A stretch of 64,000 nt of DNA from Amborella trichopoda (GCF_000471905.2 NW_006499776.1:2343062-2407061), one strand, 5' to 3'; positions 10,640 to 21,291 are shown, numbered from the stretch's first letter. Numbers and translations: made by a program. The notes: generated from the letters alone by a model not told the origin.

Positions 10640-11375
10640 TTTCTTTTCTTTTGTTAGGTCACCATTGTAGAGTTGCCGGGGCAGAAGTTAAATGAGAAGT
10701 ACTGTGCCTATCATAGGAAAGTAGCCCACCCCACTCACGACTTCTACAAGCTCAACGACACTATTGAGGCCCTTATCAACAAGGGTCACATAAAGCCCGA
10801 AGACTTAAAAAAGGCATTCGGGGCAGTTAGGGCATCTCACATAGTCACGATCCAAGAGGACGATGGATCACCCGCTATCCTTCGTGCATTTTTCTCTATA
10901 ATGCTTGAAGAAGGGATCGCCACCCCAAAGCCAACAAGGCAACCCAAGCTCTTGACTCCAGGGACCGAGTACCTCTGGTGCCCGTACCACCAGATACGAG
11001 GTCAGAACATCAGCGAGTGCATTGGCTTCCATAAACTCTTGGTATAAAAGATGCAGTCAAGAGGTTCAGGGTGACCCGATGAGATAGCCTCAGGTCCCTC
11101 TGCCGCTTGTGAAAGAAGACCCCTTAACGCAAGCCCCACAAAATACTGAGCAAGTCCCTCTGCAGGCCCTCATTGAGGCAATGCTCCAGCAAGGTCTTGT
11201 CACCTCGAAGTCAGCCAGACAACCTAAGCATCTTGCCCTGGGCACAGAAAAACTCTTGTGCCCCTATCAGTAAATGTGGGGTCACGAACTCAAGGAGTGC
11301 ACTGGGTTCAAGGTCATAGTTATGGAGAAAGTCCAGCAAGGCCACATCATTTGTGAGGTTCTCTCAGGACACGTC
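10640..11375 (+). pseudogene. Ty3/gypsy gag fragment with duplicated knuckle-like modules
   Basis: The first 125 codons (10,673-11,047) are open. They contain YCAYHRKVAHPTHDFYKL, a CAYH...H...-type module, then SHIVTIQEDDGSPAILRAFF, which matches the window start, and CPYHQIRGQ...EC. After a stop a second related module follows at 11,170-11,370: MLQQGLVTSKSARQPK, then CPYQ-stop-MWGHELKECTGFK. Three knuckle-like modules in a row suggest an internal duplication in gag. Upstream, 10,561-10,640 is T-rich and empty. The fragment is flanked by inverted family T sequences on both sides. Confidence 0.78.
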
Positions 11376-12120
11376 TAAGTCCTTGCTCCCATTCAAGAGG
11401 AAGCCCCGCTACAAGCCCCTCATGAGCATGCACTGGACCTTTCACAGCCCTCAACCTCTCAACCCTGGGAAGTCTATCATGAGCGAAGTAGGCTCAAATC
11501 CCTGAAACGTGAGGTAGTCTGCCTTGCTAGGACCACTCACCAGCCTGATAGAGCGGTCCAAACACCCCCTCAGGGATCCCGAAGGAGACGATGAGCACCT
11601 AGGTCCGCCTGCCAAAGTAATCATCTTCCTTAACCACTAGTCGAGGAAGAATTCCTCAAGCTCCTTCCTCCGCTGCCGACCTTGCGAGACTTCATCCCTG
11701 GCGCAGCTCGCCTCATCTTATCGTCCAATCATGCAGACGGCGCAGAGTTATCAATATCTCAGGAGTCGGTCAAAATGGGTGATGATGATAAAAGCACGCT
11801 ACAACGGTCAAAGCCGAGGCATGACCTTAATACCTCCTGCAAACATCCAATTCGGGTGACGAAGTAAAAAGCCTCACAGAACGTTCTGACTCTTCTTCTC
11901 CTACCCCCTCCTCTATTCCTTCTATATGTATCGCTCGACGATGCCCAGATGTCGACACTCTAAACAAAGAATTCAACAGCAGTAGCCTCACCATGTCGCA
12001 ACAATAGCACCCCAAAAGAAATGCATGCCCCATGAGGAAGTGGCAAAACCACTTGGGGAAGTTAGCCTCGGTCTCGCCAGGGAGAATTGTTATAGGCCAA
12101 AAGAAAAAGCCAACCACTTT
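11376..12120 (+). pseudogene. Gag C-terminal spacer (broken)
   Basis: The text SQPWEVYHERSRLKSLKREV and LLPPLPTLRDFIPGA at about 11,445-11,705 aligns with SQPWRVYHG...LKSLKREV and PLPPLPTLQDFIPGV on the minus strand between about 22,370 and 22,120. It is therefore the same gag-protease spacer in another copy. Stops and at least one frameshift occur. After about 11,870 the sequence becomes Ser/Pro-rich and then loses similarity. It is structural spacer with no catalytic domain. Confidence 0.6.
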
Positions 12121-12300
12121 CGAGTCAGCTTCAAATCATATGACGAGTATATCAAACATACAAGGCAGACTTCTCTGACAAGGAATTGGCCTATGATGGA
12201 GAGCATACCATGTTCATAGTGGACGCCACGCCCTTCCACAGAACAATATGGACTTCACGATTATGCTGGAGGACTTGGCTTCCAACACACCGTGGTGGCA
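12121..12300 (+). pseudogene. Polyprotein tail fragment leading into the T LTR
   Basis: The direct counterpart of the inverted fragment at 10,540-10,240: QVYQTYKADFSDKELAYDGE and then the CWRTWLPT text, split over two phases. It ends at about 12,300 where family T LTR sequence begins. Confidence 0.5.
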
Positions 12301-13172
12301 AGGCCTCCTCGTTTTCCATCACTCTTGACCCCGGCAAGAGATCTTCGTCGTGCACAACACAATGACATGTCCTATCATCACCACAAGCAGACCAAGAATA
12401 TCGCCGCGAGCCTCATGCCCCCAAGCATGGCTATCGCCGTGGATAACCCAGGGACGTGCGAAGGCGATGCTACATGTGACTTAATGGCAAGCGTGACTTT
12501 GAAGCATGCCAGTTGCCAATGTTCTCAATTTCTGGGGGGCATTGACGGCTCTTCGGTTCCCCCAATAGTCATCCCTTGCCAACGATCCACCTTCCTACGA
12601 CCTTTTTCCTTCACTTGCAATCCTTCGCGTTTCACCGGAACCACACTCCTGCCCACTGGGAAAAGCCTTCCCACCTTCTGCTCGTTGCTGGAGTTAGCGC
12701 AAAACCACCAGAAGTCCTCAGAAAAATCTCCCCAAAGTCCTTGCAACCTTGCAGCTTACCCACCTCTATGGTTTCCCACTTCAACAGTTCACCAAAGCTC
12801 ACCGAGATTTTGTTAAGTTTCCGGTGACCTCAATGCAAAACCTTTTCCTTCTCCTCCAACAACCAAAGAGCTGATAAAGCCCTCTGAACTCTCTACAAAC
12901 TCCACTTCAGCAATTGAATGGTCGGAGTATCACTCGAACTCGGTAGGGCACCTCTATAAATTATGCTAAGTCCCCTAGAGACCCTCTTCCTTGCTCAGAA
13001 AGCCTCGACACTTGCTGAAAAGTCTTCGCAATCACGCTGCGAAGCTTCGCACCTCCTGAAGCTCTCTAGAAACATCCCTAAGGACCTGTTTCTGCAAGTT
13101 TTGGCCAGGAAGGGCTCACCGGAACCCTCGCCAGAAAGCTTTGGCTCTCTCTCTTTAAAAAGATTTCTATTG

Positions 13173-13220
13173 TTTTACCCTTTGGTAAAATAGTAAACTG
13201 GGGTTTTACCCCTTTTTATA
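13173..13220 (+). promoter_or_regulatory. Family T LTR core promoter
   Basis: TTTTACC-CTTT-GGTAAAA lies at 13,173-13,190. A second palindromic stretch GGGGTTTTACCCC follows, with TTTTTATACCC at 13,212-13,222 about 24 bases downstream of the first repeat. Confidence 0.55.
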
Positions 13221-13679
13221 CCCTGTAGTATCGCAAACTACCACCGACAAACAAGAAATGATCCTCCAGTCCCCAGCTCTTGATGGCTATAAGATCAGGT
13301 CGGTGCGGGCAAAGCCCGAGACCCGAAGCATCATCGTCGCGTGCCCCATCAAGACTTTTACCAAGCCCCTCTACCGAAGACTATCGCCGTGCATCTCGTC
13401 TAGAGAATATCGCTGTGCATCTTGTCCAGGGGTCATCGCCGCATGTCTCCTCCACAGATCACCGCTGCATGGGATGTCAAGGGCTACTCCCGCGTGCTTC
13501 ACCGATGGACTTAACGCATCACCTAGGCTTGTTAATGAATGTGCCACTCCACACTTAGTGTCACGCATAGGCCTTGGAACTCCCCTTTAGTCCATCATCT
13601 CTCATCCTCAGGAACTTCATTCCCGGCATCACAATCTCACTCCTTATATTCCCCCATAGAGTTACATCCCCTCACTGCT

Positions 13680-15150
13680 ACCACCACAATCCGTGCTACA
13701 TGACTTTAAACTGCATTGCCACAATCCTTGCTGCATGACTTTAAATTGCACTGCCACGATCTGTGCTGCATGAATTTAAACTGTACTGCTACGGTCCATG
13801 CTGCATGACTTTAAACTGCACTACCATGGTCCGTGCTGCAAGAATTTAAACTGTACTGCCACGGTCCACGCTGCATGACCTTAAACTGCAAAGTCCTTGT
13901 CACATGACTCAAACCTGCACGACCATGGTCCGAACTATATGACCTTAAACTATAGCGGAGGTCTAATTGCACGACCTTAAACTGCAAAGTCTTGATCACA
14001 TGACTCAAAATTTTACGACCATGGTCCGAACTATATGACCTTAAACTATAACGGAGGTCTAAACTGTAACTCGCATTGCAACAAATAGTCCATATGCATA
14101 ACTCAACTAGACCCCCAACAGAGTAAGATGTATGCAAGGGTTGTACTCACCCGGTCATCTCCAAAAAGTTAAGGCCATTATTACCCCTTCAACCCACGGT
14201 GGGGTTCATCTGTGCTTTGGCCGGTCAGAGTTCCATGCACATCGATATTCATTATCCTCGTGGAGTCACACTAGCTCTCTGAATCCCCAGTGAGGCCTCT
14301 CCCATTTACTACTCCTCGTAGGGTCACCACCTTTATCTACATCTCTTTGCATGTGTATAGCCTTAACTATCTTTATCCCTAGGGAGTCAGATTGATATCC
14401 ACATACCTACCCCCCATGTATCCCTACTGACATGGCGGCTCGTTCTTGGTCCATGTTGCATGACCCTAAACTGCATAGCCATGGTTCAAACTATATAGCG
14501 GAGGTCTAGTTTCACGACTTTAAACTGCACGATCCTGGTAGCATGACCTAAAACTGTATAACCACGATCTAAGCTATATGACCTTAAACCATAGTGCGCG
14601 TCCTGGCCGCATGACGTTAAACTACTTTGCCCAAGTCTAGGTGGTGCGACCTTAAAACATTTCTCTATTAACTGCACACCCCTTTCACGAGCATCTTCGT
14701 GCACGCTTTCCCTAACCGACCCATTTGTGTGCGCGTACCCTCTTCTTCTCCCCAATGAGCCTGCCTAGACGCACATGCCCTTTATATGCATCTCCACACA
14801 CGTCTTCCATAGCCGGCCCATCCATGTGTACAGGCCACCTTCACCATCTTTCATCATCCCCCAGTGAGTCTTACCAATGCTCTCCAAATGGAATGCCATC
14901 TTGGCACCCATATTCACCATCAGCTAGTGGGTCACCACCTTTCACCTATCATCCATTCAACTCTCCATAGGAAACTTCGTGCCATCCTCCCAAGTGAGTC
15001 AAAGTCATCACCAGACTCACTCTGTCGCCTCTATAGACTGCCATTCCTTACTGCTGTGGCCTAGCTGTATGACCCTAAACTATAGAGCGAGTGCTGGCCG
15101 CATGACATTAAAAGGCTTCGCACATTTCGCTAAGGCACGACCCTAAAACA
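13680..15150 (+). repeat. GACCTTAAACTGCA tandem/dispersed array
   Basis: More than twenty degenerate units of roughly 40-60 bases share the core TGCATGACCTTAAACTGCA, spaced by CATGGTCC(A/G) text and by CTATATGACC variants. They occur densely at 13,690-14,070, 14,450-14,660 and again near 15,060-15,150. The same array lies at 60,620-61,640 (+) and, inverted, at 52,150-52,870. Confidence 0.75.
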
Positions 15151-15159
15151 CGTCTTCTC

Positions 15160-15469
15160 TGGTGTACACCAAGAATGTCGTGAGTAAGAATGACAGACAG
15201 GCATGGTCATTAAACCATGAGTAAAAGAGTTCCATGGAAAAAGAAACCAAGGCACAGTGAAAAACACAAGAGGGCACCGTGAGAAAAAATGGATGAAAAG
15301 GGTGGACATGACCACGGAGTCATGGGTAAAAGAGCCCGAAAATAACAGAAGTTGGTTAAAACCATCCTCACGGTGCCACTTCCCATGTTCAAGTGAAAAC
15401 CCGCGAAAGGGCGCTTGGATCGACAAAGCAGGTTGACGCAATTCCATAGCCTCAGCCTCAGCCGACTCC
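15160..15469 (-). repeat. Inverted copy of the 51,600-52,140 segment
   Basis: Read on the minus strand this segment carries GCTCTTTTACCCATGAC and TTTTTTCTCACGGTGCCCTC, matching 51,950-52,040 (+). It belongs to the downstream part of the family T block. No protein-coding signal is convincing; the two overlapping minus-strand frames are shadows of each other. Confidence 0.45.
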
Positions 15470-15832
15470 CCATTTTCATGGCTCATCAGGGAGTGAGAGC
15501 CTCATAAGATCTCCCTAGTTTTATGACTCATCAGGGAGTTAGAGACTCATAAGATCTCCCCGGTTTCATGGCTCATCAGGGAGTGAGAGCCGCATAAGAT
15601 CTCCCCATTTTCATGGCTCATCAGGGAGTGCGAGCCGCATAAGATCTCCCCAATTTCATGGCTCATCAAGGAGTGAGAGCCTTATAAGATCTCCTGGTTT
15701 CATGGCTCATCAGGGAGTGATAACCACATAAGATCTCCTCAGTTTCATAGCTCATCAAGGAGTGAGAGCCGCATAAGATCACCTCAGTTTCATGGCTCAT
15801 CAGGGAGTGAGAGCCGCAAAAGATCTCCTTAG
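15470..15832 (+). repeat. 44-bp minisatellite, about eight units
   Basis: About eight head-to-tail units of about 44 bases read TTTCATGGCTCATCAGGGAG followed by TGAGAGCCGCATAAGATCTC. Units differ by a few substitutions (AAGG for AGGG, TTATAAG for GCATAAG). GGCTC/GAGCC half-sites within each unit could pair. Confidence 0.85.
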
Positions 15833-16257
15833 TTCAACAACAACAAGATTCCTTGAGGGATGACCAAAATATCCCTTTGAAAATGCTAAAAGCCATCGTG
15901 AAGGCAAGAAACTGACAAAACTAGGGTCTAACCATTCATAGACTTCAGGGTAGTCTTCGTCAAACCCCCTTTCGGGTTGGGTTAGAAGCCCCCGACTGGA
16001 CCCCGCTAGATGGGACCTATAGGAGATACCTTGAGCATAAAAAACAAACCTGGTGTAGCAGCAAGCAATGTCAATCGAAGGTTCGTAGCATTCGACCTTC
16101 AAAAAGGGTTTAGTTCTCTACGAGGAGGCCCTAACAAAGGCCTCATGCACCAGAACCACAGATTGTCTCTTGAGGGTGTGGAATTTGACAAAGGTCCCTC
16201 AAACTTCCAAAATGATTGCACTTCTTGATTCTCTTGAAGCACAACATTTGGTGGGGC
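15833..16257 (-). pseudogene. Unrecognised coding-like segment
   Basis: On the minus strand two long open stretches overlap in different phases: 16,383-16,099 and 16,102-15,800. The second is protein-like (GFDEDYPEVYEWLDPSFVSF, then PSRWLLAFSKGYFGHPSR). The join at about 16,100 would be a frameshift. The plus strand also has an open stretch (16,010-16,228). I cannot say which strand was coding, and no family is recognised. The segment sits between a T block and a B LTR. Confidence 0.25.
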
Positions 16258-18880
16258 ATGCTTTTGGAAGGTATTTTTCATCAACATGGGGCCCCTGCTT
16301 AATAAAGGCCTAGCAAGTAGTGGAAATTCTGACAGTCTCAGAACAGCCCCAGAACTAGCCAAGGGCTTCATGAGGTCACTCAAGAGTTTTCTGTCAAGTT
16401 TTGTTACATTCTGACATGTCTACGGCAGTGCAGACTGAGAAATAGTTTCGGCAGAATCGGCGTCATGCACCCTGAAACGGACCCCTATAACTAGAGCTAC
16501 ATTTTCAGCTTCTCAAATTGCTAAGGGACTACCACCATTGAATTTGGCATGGTTGAAAACCTCCAGGGGTCAATTTTCAGCTCAAACAAACATTCCAAGA
16601 AGACGTTATAGGTGAAAGAGTAAAACAAGAGAAGCCTCACGCTATTTCCATGCGGCCACCCTGTAACACTACGTCATTGAAGGGACAGTCATGACCAGTG
16701 ACTTTTGATGCCCATATCTCACTCGTTTTAAGTCATATCATGTTCAAATTTGGTGAACATGTTTGTCTAGTTAAGACGAGCGATTCGATATGTGGCACGC
16801 CCCGTGACGATACCCTAGCACGAAGAAAAGCTAGAGAGAAGTTGCTGATCTGTGAAGAAAATCTAGAAAACTCAGTAGCGTCATGCCTTGCTCGAGTGGC
16901 TAAATCACACCGCTCACAAGCCTGATCGATGCGAGACCAATTCCATTGCGAGCATAAGGTCTCGGGCCTTCTTTGACCCGAACCCCGTACAGGATTAACA
17001 GTCAGATTCTGCACACAAAGCCGATAAACAAACTGCAAATTTCGTCGCTGGAATCCTTAGTTCCAGTCAAAATTCCAAACTTGCAAAATCTTCAATCAGC
17101 CACGGAATCGAGCAGTGTTTGGTGCCTCGTGATCGTAGTGTCATGCTCAATGTGATCCAGCAAAGAAAACACAGAAAAACATTAAGGAACAAACACACTA
17201 TCGATCCAAAGTTTAAGGATCTACTCAACTTTCAAGTCAGATGATCGTGCACCTAAAACACGATCCATCGCTTGAAGTTGGTATCAAATCGATCACCATG
17301 CCAAGCCCTACAAGAAAACAATCATCTTACGATCAACTAAGCATCAAAATGACCTTGGATCAGCCATGCAAGATCACGCAAGTCCTAGGGCAACACAAGA
17401 CTGTTTTGGAATTCCACAACTAGTTAGGAACGGGCAAATCTATCAATTTGTACCATATTTTCTAATTTCTTTTAATTCAATTTAATCTTAATTTCTGACA
17501 ATTAGGGTTACTTTTGATCATCCACCCATGTTTGGGGCATACTTTTATATATACGTACCATCATTGTACACACAAAAAAAGAAGAGACAGAGGCACACAC
17601 ACACAAGAGAGAGTTTTCACTTAATACAAGTTTCTCTTTCGTACCATTGTTGCGTCATGCTTGAGAGACGGAGTGAGATGAGAAAAACTTTTGATCGGTA
17701 CCCCTAGGTTTGAGGTAAGCCTTCTCTCTCTTCTTTTTCTTTTCTTCTTCTCTCTCTCTTCTCTCCTCTCTTCTCCTTCTTCTTCATCTGAGTTCCTCGC
17801 AGGGGTCATGCATGGTAGTGGCGGTGTCATGCATGCCTCTCCCTTGGTCTCACAGAGCGCATATGGCGATGGTAGCACCATGCGCGAGTCTCCTTCCCCT
17901 TCTACTCGTCTGTTCCGTCCTTCAAGTAAGGTCCAAAGACGGTGCTGCCCATTTTCACCCACAAACGTAGCTTTGACGTCTCGGTGAAGAACCCTGACGG
18001 TAAGGTTTGTTACCACCTGCTGGGGTCTCTCCCTGTCGCACATCTAGTGTAGACGGCGATACCTATTGCCACCCGCTAGGGGCTTTGCCAACACCTATCG
18101 CCATCCGCAAATCCTCCTCTACGTGCCCAGTGCTCATCGCCATTCTCCCTGAGTCCCACGTCTATCGCCGTATGACCAAGGAGAAACTATCGTCCTGTGC
18201 TTTGTTAGGAGCTAGCGTCGTCCACAAGGGATGTGTCGTGTCCTTGCATTGCCCACCGCAATGCCTATTGACATCCATATTTCCCGTTTTCTTTGTTGTC
18301 TCATTCTTTCCTCTTAACCTCTTTCTCCTCTCACTTGACTGAGGGTAGACCTAGCCTATCACCGATGTGCTAACGTCGATTTCAAGTAGAATTACCGCCA
18401 TGCTAGACTTGAGAACCATGCCCATCTTGCTGCCACTCTGAGTCGGTAATTTCTAGTTGTCATGCTAGTCTTACCCTTATGTCAAGCTCTCTTCTCTTTT
18501 CGATCTTTCACCTAAGATTGCACTTCATCGCCTTCTCATGTGAACGTGCATTGCCCTAATACAAGGGTGAGTCCTTCGATCCACTTGTCTTACAAAATAA
18601 CCATAGAAGTGTTGTGCAGAAAACAAGAGGATTACGGGTCTAGCGAGGTGATTTCAAACCAGCTCAAGCAGTTGGGGTGCTTTCTTCATGATCTAAGAGG
18701 GCGCCCACACGAGCCAGCCTGAGTAAGTCCCAAACCCACCTAAAATTCCTCTCTCATTAGGTGGTATACCTACCCTTGCCCTTGAGCAAAGTTTCAAGAA
18801 AGTGATCTCAAATCCCGGGTTCACCAAAAACTTGAGACATGTGCCGCCAGATCACCTAGATTTGGAGGGCGAGGGACCTA
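16258..18880 (+). mobile_element. Family B LTR (3' end truncated or diverged)
   Basis: The copy starts TTTTGGAAGGTATTTTTCA, runs through the GGCAGTGCAGACTGAGAA and CCCCTATAACTAGAG segments, and continues with the GTGGCACGCCCCGTGACGATA segment (16,790). The core promoter (17,520-17,560), a CT-rich tract (17,715-17,790) and the AAATTCCTCTCTCATTAGGT segment (18,740) follow. The order equals 54,007-57,560. At about 18,880 it meets the minus-strand pol remnant. Short open frames within it are not shared between copies. Confidence 0.7.
17519..17556 (+). promoter_or_regulatory. Family B LTR core promoter
   Basis: CATCCACCCATGTTTGGGGC stands directly upstream of TTATATATAC (about 17,545-17,554). Equivalent pairs occur in five other B-type copies. 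Confidence 0.6.
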
Positions 18881-18889
18881 ACCGATACT

Positions 18890-19260
18890 GTCAAGTATTT
18901 TGAAGAGATTCTAAAGAGAGCATCTCCTTCAAGTAGAGTGTACTTGGTAGACATTCGATGCACACTATTGCGTTCGACATGATCTTAAGGCAGTCTACCA
19001 TGTTTTATGAAATTAATGATGGACTCTCTCCGATCTTGTACCAGCTCAATTTTTACACATATTGGGTCGAAGAACCCTGGTTCCTGTATTTGAACCTCAG
19101 CTCTTTGACTTCGTGCCATTTCTCTTTCGGTCTTAATAACTTCTTTGACTGATAGAAGTGCCCTGAATGGATAAGGTGGGCACTTGAGGAAGATAATTCT
19201 CTCATCATCCATGTCTACTTTGGTTCTCAATTCAATGTGTCTCCACTCTGCCACCTAGAC
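18890..19260 (-). pseudogene. RNase H-integrase linker and start of integrase (truncated)
   Basis: On the minus strand the frame 19,254-18,985 shows WRHIELRTKVDMDDERI, RRESIINFIKHGRLP and a stop. W(R)xx..xYLKxGxLP-type text precedes the integrase zinc-binding domain in plant Tat-type elements. A further stretch (LLEGDALFRISSKYL, about 18,930-18,890) fits the beginning of the integrase N-domain. Homology stops where the plus-strand B LTR ends near 18,880, so the integrase core is missing. Confidence 0.65.
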
Positions 19261-19850
19261 AGGTGTCGGCCCTGGTGAGGACAATTGGATTGTAGCCCCG
19301 AGTTTTGCGAGTGCATCAGCCTGCGAGTCTAACCTGTTGGGGATGTGACTCAAGGATACATCATCAAACTAAGCCATATACAATTTTGTAGTATCGTGAT
19401 AAGGCTTGAGAGTGTCTTTTCTCACATCATAAACTCCTTTGAGTTGTCGTATCACCAACTCAGAGTCACCATAGATTTTGAGCTGCTCCAAGTCTAGATC
19501 GAAGGCTATCTCCAACCCAATTCTAAGGGTATGATATTCCACCTCATTATGGGAACCGGCGTTGGTGAGAGAGAAAGATAAAGGCAGTACCCCTCCTTTC
19601 GAAGTTATAAATAACACTCTGATGGCTCCTCGATCAGATTGGAAGGCTCCATCGAAGGACATTTCCCACGTGTGAGCAACTTCTGCATATAATATGTCTT
19701 CATCCGAGAGGTCGCTTGATAAAGGTGATTCTGTTGGTACTAGATGTGCTACAAGAAAATTGGCCAAAGCTTGACCTTTTGTGGTATATAGGTAATGTCG
19801 AACTCCATGAGAAATAATGCTCACTTAGCAAGGCGTCCTGATAAACATGG
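19261..19850 (-). pseudogene. Second (archaeal-type) RNase H of Tat-like pol
   Basis: The minus-strand frame from 19,824 is open for 151 codons to a stop at 19,369, and the same phase resumes after it. It shows WEMSFDGAF (first acid), NEVEYHTL (second), GDSELVIRQ (third) and, past the stop, RLDSQADALAKLGA (fourth), so all four acidic positions survive. Pol elements of the plant Tat group carry this extra RNase H after the usual one. It would degrade RNA in the RNA-DNA hybrid. The single stop lies between the third and fourth acids. Confidence 0.78.
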
Positions 19851-20240
19851 GCGTGACATAAGAAACTTTACAGGATCTACTTTTGATATAAATTTTACTT
19901 CATGACCAAGTAAGTTGTGGCGTAGCTTTTATACTACGAAGATTAGGGTCAGGCACATCTTCTTTATAGGGGGATAATTCTTCTCGACTCCTTGCATCTT
20001 ACAGCTGAGATAGTATAACACGGTCTCTTTCCCTTCATCATTATTTTGTAGCAATAACGCCCCAAGTGACTCATCCAGGGCGGTCACATACATGATGAGA
20101 GGTTTTCCCAGCACCAGTGTACACTGGAGGATTGAGTAAATATCGCTTGATGTCATCAAGGGCTACCTGACATGGTTCATTCTAGATGAATGGGGTATCC
20201 TTCTTCAACAGGTACGTAAAAGGCTTACAACGACCTGAGA
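19851..20240 (-). pseudogene. First RNase H of Ty3/gypsy pol (broken)
   Basis: The frame 20,159-19,929 shows KPLIMYVTALDESLGALLLQ, then LYYLSCKMQGVEKNYPPIKK, matching the RNase H-like domain that follows RT (usual text: YLSRK...AE.NY..IEK). After a stop, KLRHNLLGHEVKFISK and DITYIPQKV continue in phase, linking to the second RNase H. The N-terminal part near 20,160-20,240 is in another phase. Confidence 0.72.
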
Positions 20241-20259
20241 AGTTTGAGATGAACTTGTG

Positions 20260-21291
20260 GACATAAGCCAGCTTCCCTTGGAGGGATCGCAGCTCTCACA
20301 ATGTTGTTGGTGACAGCATTTCTTGGATCGCCTTGATCTTAACTGGCTCAACTTCGAGCCCTCGGTGTCTAATAATGAAACCCAAGAACTTTCTTGAACT
20401 CATGCCAAAAGCGCATTTCAGCGGATTCAACATGAGCTGATGAAGGCGTAATTGTTCGAACACCTTTTCCAAGTCTCGCATATGAGCATCTTTCATTTTG
20501 GACCACCAAGTCATCCACAAAACATTCCACCTCCTTTTGCATCATGTCCTTGAAGATGGTTATCATTGCACTCTAATACGTAGCACGAGCATTCTTTTAT
20601 CCGCAAGGCATTATCGTGTAGCAGAAGACCCCTTTTGGAGTCAAGTATGCGGTGGCTTCCTCATCTTCTAGTGTCATCCGTATCGGATTGTGCCCGGAGT
20701 ATCCATCCATAAAGGAGAAGATCTGGTAGTGAGTTGTGTAGTCAATGAGCATCTCCGTAAGCGACAACAAGAAGTCACCCTTTGAGCAAGGGGTATTTAG
20801 GTCGCTGAAGTCAATACAAACCCTAATTTGTCCATTTTTCTTCTTGATTGGGACACAATTTGCCAGCCACTTTGTGTACTTGACTTCACAAATGAAACCC
20901 GCTTGCCTGTGCTTGGTCACCTCAGCATCTATCTGTATTTCGAGATCAGGCCTAAACCTCCTTGATTTGTGCTTGATAGGCTTGATGGATGGATCGATGC
21001 CAAGAAAGTGGATTGCAACTTGAGGATCTAAACCAGGCATCTCATGGTAATGAAGGCAAAGACGTCTCGATTTGCTTGCAAAAAGGCAGTAAAGCTCTCC
21101 TTCTCTTTCGGAACTATATTTGCCGAGATGAAAGTGGGCCTGGGTTTCGTCTCTAAATTTATCTCCTCGAGTTCATCAGCTGTGGCTTGACCACCTTCTT
21201 CCCATTCTTCTGGGGCCTCTTGCAACTCCTCATCATTGGCTTTGGAGGTCTTCTCATTAACCTCCAATGAAGATACCCATACTTCTGACAT
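20260..21291 (-). pseudogene. Reverse transcriptase of Ty3/gypsy pol (frameshifted)
   Basis: The N-terminal lead (21,291-21,028) has the acidic linker ADELEEINLETKPRPTFISA and then NRDVFAFI. The next frame, 21,040-20,597, carries HKSRRFRPDLEIQI, the NTP-binding VPIKKKNGQIRVCIDFSDLN and the catalytic FMDGYSGHNPI. A third phase (20,566 to about 20,450) holds the FVDDLVVQ active-site turn, and a fourth (20,520-20,296) the LNPLKCAFG and FLGFIIRHRGLE thumb region. At least three frameshifts separate them, but both catalytic Asp motifs are present. It would copy element RNA to DNA. Confidence 0.82.

Larger units (their letters stand above)
12301..15160 (+). mobile_element. Family T LTR-like block
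   Basis: Four zones lie in the same order as at 59,400-61,640 (+). They are a Leu/Ser/Pro-rich but non-genic GC-balanced zone (12,300-13,150), the core promoter (13,173-13,220), a zone of CGCCG(C/T)GCAT-type short repeats (13,280-13,560), and an array built on GACCTTAAACTGCA (13,680-15,120). The inverted equivalent is at 53,760 down to 52,140. Long open frames (for example 12,292-12,816) are Pro/Ser-rich and not shared in frame between copies, so I do not call genes. Confidence 0.55.

Noticed and set aside
12292..12816. 174-codon plus-strand frame
   Set aside because: Lies in family T LTR-like sequence. The equivalent copies at 59,400-59,860 and 9,200-9,730 do not keep the frame.
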